A stretch of DNA of 6,044 nt from contig JAEYVD010000789.1 of assembly GCA_023432075.1 (NCBI GenBank), positions 1-6,044 on the forward strand. Direction: 5' to 3'. A model generated the notes under the pieces. That model did no database searches. It was given only the letters and a program-made list of their open reading frames with translations, and was not told the origin of the DNA. This stretch comes from Pseudomonadota bacterium. Lineage in GTDB: Bacteria; Pseudomonadota; Gammaproteobacteria; Burkholderiales; Burkholderiaceae_B. Shown here one piece after another: positions 1 to 5,335 of the stretch. Numbering within the stretch: position 1 is the first letter of the stretch; each line of letters opens with the position of its first letter. The translations under genes and the position numbers were made by a program.

Positions 1-259
1 CCTGGTTGTGGCGCTGGGCCAGCGCCCGGGCCTTCTCGAAGACCTGCGCCTGGCGCGCGGGCGCGCTCACCTGAAAGGCGTCGCGCTTGAAGCGCGCGGC
101 GTCCTTCACGTACATCGCCCGCTCGGCAATCAGCCGCACGATCTCGTCGTCCAGCCGGTCGATGTTGGCGCGCACGTCCGCCAGGGTGGCGCACAGCGGG
201 CGGTAGGCCGGGTCGGTGTACTCGCGCAGCGGGGCGCCTTGGGTGTCGGGCTCTTGCAT
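1..259 (-). CDS. PchB/AroQ-type chorismate mutase or isochorismate pyruvate lyase-like protein (3' part outside the window)
   Basis: Partial gene: 86 codons are visible from the ATG at 259, and the frame is still open at base 1. I translated it by hand. After an N-terminal extension of about 16 residues relative to PchB, residues 26-86 follow the AroQ all-helical fold. The visible pattern is LADVR (26-30), NIDRLDDEIV, ERAMYVKDAARFK (46-58), then a loop and a second helix. From memory of PchB (isochorismate to salicylate plus pyruvate, with side chorismate mutase activity), the match includes the YVKxAxRFK stretch. The active-site basic residues R14, R31 and K42 of PchB correspond to R30, R47 and K58 here. 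The C-terminal active-site Gln lies beyond the edge. The ATG is 2 nt after the TGA of the isomerase gene, so translation is probably coupled and the gene belongs to the operon. Whether it acts as mutase, lyase or something else cannot be decided here. Confidence 0.82.
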   Translation of the reverse strand, partial: MQEPDTQGAPLREYTDPAYRPLCATLADVRANIDRLDDEIVRLIAERAMYVKDAARFKRDAFQVSAPARQAQVFEKARALAQRHNQ

Positions 260-261
260 GC

Positions 262-900
262 TCACTTGGTGTAGTCCGGTTGTTGCGCGGGCGCGGCCTC
301 TTGGAAGGCGGGTTGCGCGTTGCAGTGTTCGGCAATGCGAAGAATGCGCGGATAGGGCGACAGATCGCAGCCCATGCGCTGCGCGTTGGCCACCTGCGGC
401 ACCAGGCAGCAGTCCGCCAGCGTGGGCGCGTCGCCAAAGCAGTACGCGCCGTGTCCATGACGGGCCAGCAACGCTTCCACCGCCGTCAGTCCTTCACGGA
501 TCCAATGGTGGTACCAGGCGTTCTTCTGCGCTTCGCTGGCGCCCAGCACTTCCTGCAGGTAGCGCAGGATGCGCATGTTGTTGACCGGGTGGATATCGCA
601 CGAGATGGCATGCGACAGCTCCAGCACGCGCGCGCGCGCCAGCGTGTCCGCGGGAATCAGCCGCGGTTCGGGATGCGTGGCGTCCAGGTAGTCGATGATG
701 GCAAGCGACTGCGACAGCGCGACATCGCCATCGATCAGCAGCGGCACGCCGGCGGACGGGTTGCGCGCCACGTAGTCCGGCGCCCGCTGTTCCTGCTTGC
801 GCAGGTTCACGGGCAGATATTCATAGGGCAGGCCCTTGAGCGCGAGCGCGATGCGCACGCGGTATGACGTGGAGCTGTTGAAGAAGTTGTGCAGTTGCAT
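262..900 (-). CDS. maiA: Maleylpyruvate isomerase, zeta-class glutathione transferase family (maleylacetoacetate isomerase-like)
   Basis: 212 residues, the usual length for the MaiA/NagL family. The cytoplasmic, glutathione-dependent enzyme isomerises maleylpyruvate to fumarylpyruvate, the second step of gentisate breakdown. The thioredoxin-like N-terminal domain (about 1-80) carries the zeta-class motif SSTSYRVRIAL at 9-19, VP with the cis-proline at 52-53, and QS at 64-65, which binds the glutathione gamma-glutamyl group. The helical C-terminal domain has CDIHPVNN at 101-108 and PTLADCCLVPQV at 159-170, both close to what I remember of NagL. The catalytic Cys of maleylacetoacetate isomerases (SSC) is Thr11 here, as I recall for NagL, which favours maleylpyruvate as substrate. 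Next to a gentisate dioxygenase this is the expected role. No clear Shine-Dalgarno precedes the ATG. The gene lies 53 nt after the Bug gene and 2 nt before the chorismate mutase-like gene. Confidence 0.92.
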   Translation of the reverse strand: MQLHNFFNSSTSYRVRIALALKGLPYEYLPVNLRKQEQRAPDYVARNPSAGVPLLIDGDVALSQSLAIIDYLDATHPEPRLIPADTLARARVLELSHAISCDIHPVNNMRILRYLQEVLGASEAQKNAWYHHWIREGLTAVEALLARHGHGAYCFGDAPTLADCCLVPQVANAQRMGCDLSPYPRILRIAEHCNAQPAFQEAAPAQQPDYTK

Positions 901-953
901 GGGTGGTATGGGGCGTGGAGTCGGTTGGCCGTGGGCGGGTCAAGCGGAAACGT

Positions 954-1919
954 TCATTCAGCCGTGATGCCGGTGCGGGCGACGACGTCGTCCCAGCGTT
1001 TGGCGTCGCGGGCAATCAGGGAACCGAATTCGGCGGGCGAGGAGGTGGCGGGCACCATGCCCTGCGCGTCGAAGGCGGTGGCGGTCGCTGGCGTCTTCAG
1101 AATGGCGTTGATCTCCTGATTCATGCGGTCGACGATGGCCTTCGGCGTGCCTTTGGGCGCCAGGGCCCCGTACCACATGTCCACGTCCGCGCCCTGCAGC
1201 CCGGCTTCGGTCAGCGTGGGCACGTCAGGCAATTGCGGCAGGCGTTTGGGGCTGCCGGTCGCGATCACCTTGAGCTTGCCGCCCTTGACCTGCGGCAGCG
1301 CCACGTGGACCGGCAGGAACATGTAGTCCAGCCGTCCGCCCAGCATGTCGGTGACGGCGCCCGCCGTGCCTTTGTAGGGCACGTGCAGCATCGTTGCGCC
1401 CGTGCGGTCCAGGAACAGCGCCATCGACAGGTGGTGGGGCGTGCCGACGCCGGGCGTGCCGTAGCTCAGCTTGCCGGGCGCGGCCTTGGCCGCCTGCACC
1501 ACGTCAGCCACGGTGCTGGCGGGATTGGACGGGTGCGTGACCAGCAGCAGCGAGCCCCAGGATGTCAGGCCGACCGGCGCAAAGTCCTGCTGCGGGTCAA
1601 AGCGCAGCTTGCCCTTGTACAGGCTGCTATTCATGACAAACGTGTTGACCGTCACCAGGAAGGTGTAGCCATCGGGGCTGGCACGCGCGACCTTCTCGCT
1701 GCCGATGTTGCCGCTGGCCCCCGCCAGGTTTTCGACCACGACCGGCTGGCCCAGCGTCTGCGGCAGGCTCGCGGCCAGCTGGCGGGCGATCAGGTCGATG
1801 CCCGTGCCGGGTGTGAAGGGGACGACCAGCGTGATGGGGCGGTCGGGCCAGGCGGCGTGGCTGGCCGATGCCGCAAAGGACAGGGCCGCGGCAGCCAGAA
1901 CACGTAGCAACTTGTACAT
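954..1919 (-). CDS. Bug-family (TctC-like) periplasmic solute-binding protein
   Basis: 321 residues, typical of the tripartite tricarboxylate transporter substrate-binding family (Bug proteins, greatly expanded in Bordetella and relatives). A Sec signal peptide is visible: MYKLLR, a hydrophobic Ala/Leu-rich stretch, and a likely cut after SHA (residue 22), leaving a mature start AWPDRPI. Family landmarks follow: ITLVVPFTPGTGIDLIAR (29-46), VVVENLAGASGNIGS, ASPDGYTFL, a YGTPGVGTPHH loop, HVPYKGTAGAVTDMLGG and LPDVPTLTEAGL. The frame extends upstream to 2045, but the start at 1919 is chosen because it begins the signal peptide and has a strong AAGGAG (1932-1927) 7 nt before it. No TctA/TctB membrane genes are in the window, so it may work with a distant permease or as a sensor, as proposed for some Bug proteins. 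Placement between monooxygenase and isomerase suggests an aromatic-acid ligand; this is inference. Confidence 0.95.
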   Translation of the reverse strand: MYKLLRVLAAAALSFAASASHAAWPDRPITLVVPFTPGTGIDLIARQLAASLPQTLGQPVVVENLAGASGNIGSEKVARASPDGYTFLVTVNTFVMNSSLYKGKLRFDPQQDFAPVGLTSWGSLLLVTHPSNPASTVADVVQAAKAAPGKLSYGTPGVGTPHHLSMALFLDRTGATMLHVPYKGTAGAVTDMLGGRLDYMFLPVHVALPQVKGGKLKVIATGSPKRLPQLPDVPTLTEAGLQGADVDMWYGALAPKGTPKAIVDRMNQEINAILKTPATATAFDAQGMVPATSSPAEFGSLIARDAKRWDDVVARTGITAE

Positions 1920-1939
1920 GGTTTGTCTCCTTTCTCGTC

Positions 1940-1986
1940 GCCGGTCATGCGCCGGCTTTTCAGGGGCGGCGGGCATCGGGGCCCGC
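1940..1986 (-). promoter_or_regulatory. Paired hairpins in the leader of the Bug gene
   Basis: The 109-base gap 1920-2028 holds two inverted repeats. GCGGGC (1969-1974) and GCCCGC (1981-1986) make a 6-bp stem with a 6-base loop. GCCGG (1940-1944) and CCGGC (1952-1956) make a 5-bp stem with a 7-base loop. The second stem ends 7 bases before the strong Shine-Dalgarno of the Bug gene. A TTTT (1957-1960) follows the second stem only on the plus strand, where no gene ends, so it is not called a terminator. No promoter-like A+T stretch is present in this gap, which suggests that the Bug gene is read from the operon promoter. Confidence 0.3.
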
Positions 1987-2028
1987 TCGCCGCGGTAAGG
2001 CGGCTCGGATGCCGGGCCGATGATCCTG

Positions 2029-3288
2029 CTATATGTAGGGGGCACGCTCCTTCAGCGCTGCCGGGTCAAAGCCGGCGACCTGCTTGTAGCGCCGGGAAAT
2101 GCCTTCCAACTCATCGAGGCTGATGACGTCCTCGATGCGCGCGTAGGGCTTGTCCGCCGAACGCACGTGGACTTCGCGCAGGATCGCGTCCGGAGGATTG
2201 CTGCGATTGGTCAGGACCACGCGCGTCGTGGCTTCAACGCGGACGCGGTCGTACTGTTGCAACGCGTCGGGCGTCAGGCCCAAGCGCTTGAGCTGGCCGG
2301 TCAGGTAGCGGGCATCCACCACGGCCTGGCCCGCACCGTTGGAGCCGCGCGGGACCATGGGGTGGGCCGCGTCGCCCAGCAACGTCATGCGGCCCTGCGT
2401 CCATGTGGGCAGCGGGTCCTGGTCGACCATCGGGTATTCCAAAATCGAGTCTGCGTCCTGAATCAGCTTGGCCACGTCCAGCCAGTCGAAGTGCCAGTCG
2501 GCAAAGGCGGGAAAGAAATCCTCCAGCTTTCCGCTGCGGTTCCAGTCGCGTACGGCGGGCTGCTCGGCCTCGATCTCGGCCACCCAGTTCACCAGCTGGT
2601 TCCCGTCGGCGTCGATGTTGTCGCGAATGGGGTAGATCACCATCTTGCCGGTGGACAGCCAGCCGGCACGCACCATGCTCGCGCCCGACAGGAACGGCTT
2701 GCAGCGCGTGGTGCCGCGCCACATGTTCACACCCGAATAGCGCGGCGCGCCCTCGTTTGGATAGAGCTGCTTGCGCAGCACGGAATGAATGCCGTCGCAG
2801 CCGACCGCGATGCGTCCGCGCACGGGCGGCAGTGCATGGCCGTCGTTGTCCTGAAAGGTGGCCGTGACCGTGTCGGCGTCCTGGGTCACGCCCGTGCAGC
2901 GCGCATTGACCGTGACGCTGTCCTCGCCCAACCGTTCGCGCACGGCGGCAAGCAGTGTCATCTGCAGGTCGCCCCGATGGATGGAGTATTGTGGCCAGTC
3001 GTAGCCGGCGTCGATCCCTGCGGGCTCGCCATAGATGAACTGGCCGTGCCGGGTATAGAAGACCGATTCGCGCGTGCGCACCGCGATGGCGTCCAGCGCG
3101 GGAAGCAGGCCCAGTTCGTCCAGTTCGCGCGTGGCGTGCGGCAGCAGGTTGATGCCCACGCCAAGCGGCCGGATGTCGCGTACGGCCTCGAACACGCGGC
3201 AGGGGATTCCCGCCTGATGCAGGCTGAGCGCCAGCACCAGGCCGCCGACGCCCGCGCCGATGATGATGACGTCGGTGTCCGTGCGCAT
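2029..3288 (-). CDS. FAD-dependent aromatic monooxygenase, PhzS-like, in a gentisate operon
   Basis: 419 residues, a single-component flavoprotein hydroxylase using NAD(P)H and O2. All three group A motifs are present: GAGVGG at 11-16 (FAD ADP binding), GCDGIHSVLR at 163-172 (DG motif), and LLGDAAHPM at 303-311 (GD motif) followed by GSNGAGQAVVDA. By memory the sequence follows PhzS (5-methylphenazine-1-carboxylate 1-monooxygenase) closely: RPLGVGIN at 40-47, PQYSIHRGDLQM at 99-110, LLAAVRERLG at 112-121, LEYPMVDQDPLP at 283-294. It lacks the EVGAGLQ-type N-terminus of classical 3-hydroxybenzoate 6-hydroxylase. In this operon it most likely hydroxylates an aromatic acid to gentisate or its precursor; the substrate, and whether it decarboxylates, is unknown. 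The start at 3288 is 2 nt after the hydrolase TGA and begins the FAD-binding strand. The frame is open further upstream, but that part only shadows the hydrolase gene. The stop is TAG; a 109-nt gap to the next gene follows. Confidence 0.92.
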   Translation of the reverse strand: MRTDTDVIIIGAGVGGLVLALSLHQAGIPCRVFEAVRDIRPLGVGINLLPHATRELDELGLLPALDAIAVRTRESVFYTRHGQFIYGEPAGIDAGYDWPQYSIHRGDLQMTLLAAVRERLGEDSVTVNARCTGVTQDADTVTATFQDNDGHALPPVRGRIAVGCDGIHSVLRKQLYPNEGAPRYSGVNMWRGTTRCKPFLSGASMVRAGWLSTGKMVIYPIRDNIDADGNQLVNWVAEIEAEQPAVRDWNRSGKLEDFFPAFADWHFDWLDVAKLIQDADSILEYPMVDQDPLPTWTQGRMTLLGDAAHPMVPRGSNGAGQAVVDARYLTGQLKRLGLTPDALQQYDRVRVEATTRVVLTNRSNPPDAILREVHVRSADKPYARIEDVISLDELEGISRRYKQVAGFDPAALKERAPYI

Positions 3289-3290
3289 CG

Positions 3291-3989
3291 TCACACCATC
3301 TGCACGCTGAGCGTGCCCAGTCCGTCCACGCCGCCAACCATTGTGTCGCCGCGCACCACGGGGCCGACGCCTTCGGGCGTGCCGGTGTAGATCAGGTCGC
3401 CGGCCTCGAGGCGGAAGTATTTCGAGAGATACGCAATGGTTTCCGCGATGGACCAGATCAGCTTGCCGATGTCGCTGCGCTGGCGGTCGGCGCCGTTGAC
3501 CTGCAGCCAGATGCCGGCCTGCTCGATGCCGCGCACCGATTGCGCCGGATGCAGCGGGCCGATCGGCGCGCTCTGGTCGAACGCCTTGCCCAGTTCCCAC
3601 GGGCGGCCGGCTTCGCGCATCTTCATCTGCAAATCGCGGCGTGTCATGTCCAGGCCGACGGCGTATCCCCACACGTGGTGCAAGGCATCGTCGACGGAGA
3701 TGTTGGCGCCGCCCTTGCCGATGGCCGCGACCAGCTCGATCTCGTAATGCAGGTTGGACGTTTCGGGCGGATAGGGCAAAGAGAGGGTGCTGCCTTCTGC
3801 AACAGGCACGACGGCGTCGGCCGGCTTGCAGAAGAAGAACGGCGGTTCGCGGTCGGGGTCAAAGCCCATCTCGCGCGCGTGGGCGGCGTAATTGCGGCCC
3901 ACGCAGTACACGCGGCGCACGGGAAAACTGTCCTGGCTGCCGGCGATGGGCACGGCAACGGGAGCGGCGGGAGCAAACACAAACGACAT
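3291..3989 (-). CDS. Fumarylpyruvate hydrolase (FAH family, NagK-like)
   Basis: 232 residues, the short form of the fumarylacetoacetate hydrolase fold. It catalyses the last gentisate-pathway step, fumarylpyruvate plus water to fumarate plus pyruvate, with a divalent metal. Visible residues: VGRNYAAHAREMG at 30-42 containing the lid/catalytic pair H37 and E40; FFFCKPADAV at 51-60; metal ligands E83 and E85 in HYEIEL and D114 in GLDMTRRDLQ; and YTGTPEGVGPV at 201-211 near the C-terminus. The spacings between these ligands match FAHD1-type enzymes as I remember them. The family also contains oxaloacetate decarboxylases and acylpyruvases, but the gentisate dioxygenase and isomerase neighbours settle the likely substrate. 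The start at 3989 has AAAGGG (4001-3996) 6 nt upstream. It lies 94 nt after the dioxygenase gene and is followed after 2 nt by the monooxygenase start, suggesting translational coupling. Confidence 0.94.
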   Translation of the reverse strand: MSFVFAPAAPVAVPIAGSQDSFPVRRVYCVGRNYAAHAREMGFDPDREPPFFFCKPADAVVPVAEGSTLSLPYPPETSNLHYEIELVAAIGKGGANISVDDALHHVWGYAVGLDMTRRDLQMKMREAGRPWELGKAFDQSAPIGPLHPAQSVRGIEQAGIWLQVNGADRQRSDIGKLIWSIAETIAYLSKYFRLEAGDLIYTGTPEGVGPVVRGDTMVGGVDGLGTLSVQMV

Positions 3990-4035
3990 GGGTCACCCTT
4001 TGAAGGCGGAGGGAAATTGGAATCTCGGCCGTATT

Positions 4036-4055
4036 CGCGGCCAGCTCCGGCCGCG
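4036..4055 (-). promoter_or_regulatory. Intercistronic G+C hairpin between dioxygenase and hydrolase genes
   Basis: In the 94-base gap 3990-4083, CGCGGCC (4036-4042) and GGCCGCG (4049-4055) form a perfect 7-bp G/C stem around a 6-base loop. It would fold in the operon mRNA. No T-run follows in the direction of transcription, so it is more likely an mRNA stability or partial attenuation element than a terminator. G+C-rich DNA yields such stems by chance, hence the low confidence in function. Confidence 0.35.
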
Positions 4056-4083
4056 TGCTGCCACGTGCGGCCGTGTACGTGCG

Positions 4084-5151
4084 TCAGCCGACGCGTTCTT
4101 CGCGCCACAGGCCCAGCGCGTCCTGCACCGGCCGATCGGAATAGCTGAAGAGCGTGACGTCTTCCAGCGCGGCAAGCTGCACCGGCATCCAGGAGGGCGC
4201 GACGAACACATCGCGCGGCCCAAAATGAAACTCCTGGTCGCCGATGCGCGCCGTGCCCCGGCCTTCGACCACGCTGTACACCGTGGAATCGGTCGTGCGC
4301 GTGGTCTTGCCCTGAAAGCCTGCCGGCAGGAACTGCATGAAGGTGGCCATCGTCGGCATGGGATAGCCGCCCGTCGCCGGATTCAGGTAGCGCAGCTTGA
4401 CGCCATCCCAGGGGTCGAGCTCGCCGTGCCGGTACAGGGCGTCCAGCGCCTCGCGGCTGCGTTCGTAGGGGTAGTTGAAGATGGGCGAGGTGCCGCTGGA
4501 AACCTGATGCCGCACGGGCGCCATGTTGTGGCCAAAGCGCGCCATGCTGTCGCCTTCGGGCCGCGTGACCGGCTGCGTGGCGGACGGATAGTTCTCGGCA
4601 AAGCCGGCATCCAGGAAGCGCAGCAGCGGAATGTCCAGGCCGTCCAGCCAGACCACCGGCTCGCCGCCTTCCACGGTTTCGGCGTTGCCGTGGTCGTGCC
4701 AGGTCCACGAGGGCGTAATGATGAAGTCGCCGGGGTGCATCGTGGTGCGCTCGCCGTTGACGGCGGTATACGCGCCACGGCCCTCGACGATGAAGCGCAG
4801 GGCCGATTGCGTGTGGCGGTGGCTGGGCGCGATTTCGCCCGGCAGGATGAGCTGCAGGCCCGCGTACAGGCTTTGCGTGATGCTGGCCTGGCCCGGCAGA
4901 CCGGGGTTTTCCAGGATCAGCACGCGGCGCACTGCTTCTTCCGCGGTGATCAGCGACCCGGACGCCATCACGTCGTCACGCACGTCGTCGTACTTCCAGA
5001 GGGCGGGCACGCAGCGCGGCGCGGGTTGGCGCGGCACCAGGTTGTGCAGCGATTCCCACAGCGGGGCCATGTGTTTCTTGGCGATGCGCGCGTAATAACG
5101 GGCGCGGTCCGAAGCGGCGCTGTCCGCGCCGGCGCAATGACCGTCGTGCAT
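4084..5151 (-). CDS. gtdA: Gentisate 1,2-dioxygenase
   Basis: 355 residues, usual for the family. This cytoplasmic Fe(II) ring-cleaving enzyme opens gentisate (2,5-dihydroxybenzoate) between C1 and C2 to give maleylpyruvate. It is a bicupin. The N-terminal cupin (about 95-165) has [21 protein letters not shown] at 104-124 and [16 protein letters not shown] at 140-155. The ferrous ligands are H111, H113 and H152; the 39-residue distance from the second to the third agrees with characterised gentisate dioxygenases. The C-terminal cupin (about 265-345, with [14 protein letters not shown] and DVFVAPSW) lacks the His triad and should not bind metal. Further family marks are LWKYDDVR (51-58) and [16 protein letters not shown] (253-268). 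The start at 5151 is supported by AGGAG (5162-5158) 6 nt upstream. It is the first operon gene, divergent from the LysR gene, so it is probably the main controlled target. It could be confused with 1-hydroxy-2-naphthoate or salicylate dioxygenases of the same family, but the operon points to gentisate. Confidence 0.95.
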   Translation of the reverse strand: MHDGHCAGADSAASDRARYYARIAKKHMAPLWESLHNLVPRQPAPRCVPALWKYDDVRDDVMASGSLITAEEAVRRVLILENPGLPGQASITQSLYAGLQLILPGEIAPSHRHTQSALRFIVEGRGAYTAVNGERTTMHPGDFIITPSWTWHDHGNAETVEGGEPVVWLDGLDIPLLRFLDAGFAENYPSATQPVTRPEGDSMARFGHNMAPVRHQVSSGTSPIFNYPYERSREALDALYRHGELDPWDGVKLRYLNPATGGYPMPTMATFMQFLPAGFQGKTTRTTDSTVYSVVEGRGTARIGDQEFHFGPRDVFVAPSWMPVQLAALEDVTLFSYSDRPVQDALGLWREERVG

Positions 5152-5168
5152 GGTTGTCTCCTGTATGT

Positions 5169-5215
5169 CCGGCTGGTGCCGGCTTCTACGGGCGGCCGCC
5201 GCGTAAGTTCGCGGC
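5169..5215 (-). promoter_or_regulatory. Two G+C hairpins in the dioxygenase mRNA leader
   Basis: First, a 6-bp stem with a 6-base loop: GCCGCG (5198-5203), loop 5204-5209, CGCGGC (5210-5215). Second, a 5-bp stem with a 4-base loop: CCGGC (5169-5173), TGGT, GCCGG (5178-5182). Between them is the 10-bp palindrome GGCGGCCGCC (5191-5200), which overlaps the first stem. No T-run follows on the minus strand, so these are not classical terminators. They end 6 nt before the Shine-Dalgarno at 5162-5158 and could stabilise the leader or keep the start site open. A role is inference. Confidence 0.35.
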
Positions 5216-5234
5216 TGGTCCTGATATGGAGACG

Positions 5235-5264
5235 ATTATGCGAGCAGGAGCTATGTGGTTTGAA
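5235..5264 (-). promoter_or_regulatory. Candidate sigma-70 promoter of the gentisate operon
   Basis: On the minus strand TTCAAA (5264-5259) and CATAAT (5240-5235) are separated by 18 bases, an acceptable match to the -35 and -10 consensus. Transcription would begin near 5228 and give a leader of about 75 nt before the dioxygenase ATG. The -35 is a weak match, as expected for a promoter needing a LysR activator. It lies at the edge of the A+T island. Confidence 0.4.
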
Positions 5265-5335
5265 ATGAAATTATCTTATTATCCATACCAATAACCATAT
5301 ACATACGAGACAAACCTCCCACCAAGAGGGCCTGC

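Larger units (their letters stand above)
5152..5335. promoter_or_regulatory. Divergent control region between the LysR gene and the gentisate operon
   Basis: 184 bases without a substantial gene. The half next to the dioxygenase (5152-5220) is G+C rich and holds hairpins. The half next to the LysR gene is a clear A+T island: about 72% A+T over 5251-5310 against a high-G+C background. This is where promoters and LysR operators are expected. Seen there: ATTATC twice 8 bases apart (5270-5275 and 5278-5283), three TATG words (5225, 5237, 5252) on the left, and three CATA words (5284, 5296, 5302) on the right. I did not find a fully convincing T-N11-A dyad. A promoter for the LysR gene probably lies within 5260-5304 but no single -35/-10 pair stands out. 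Confidence 0.75.

Noticed and set aside
903..1907. 334-codon plus-strand open frame
   Set aside because: Antisense shadow of the Bug gene; the composition is dominated by Gly, Arg, His and Gln and no family is recognisable.
1940..1960. Stem followed by TTTT on the plus strand, resembling a terminator
   Set aside because: The stem is only 5 bp and no plus-strand gene ends there; in the direction of the operon no T-run follows.
1920..2045. Upstream starts for the Bug gene
   Set aside because: Earlier in-frame ATGs would bury the signal peptide behind a charged extension and overlap the monooxygenase end; the strong Shine-Dalgarno fits only the start at 1919.
2020..3390. 456-codon plus-strand open frame
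   Set aside because: It lies opposite the monooxygenase gene, whose three flavin motifs prove the minus strand codes. The plus-strand product is rich in His, Arg, Gln and Val with no recognisable domain, typical of an antisense frame in high-G+C DNA.
3289..3672. N-terminal extension of the monooxygenase frame
   Set aside because: The frame is open to 3672 but this part overlaps the hydrolase gene, encodes Arg/Pro-rich sequence and precedes the true FAD-binding start at 3288.
4348..5151. Second cupin of the dioxygenase lacking a His triad, seen as a possible defect
   Set aside because: Gentisate dioxygenases commonly bind iron only in the N-terminal cupin; the first-cupin ligands H111, H113 and H152 are all present.
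3892..5268. 458-codon plus-strand open frame
   Set aside because: Antisense to the gentisate dioxygenase, whose iron ligands and cupin motifs are clear. It runs through two intergenic regions and shows no domain.
5307..5316. GAGACAAACC word resembling the ribosome-site contexts of the dioxygenase and Bug genes
   Set aside because: On the plus strand it is not followed by a start codon; the likeness to the minus-strand GGAGACAA(A)CC-ATG sites is most likely coincidence.
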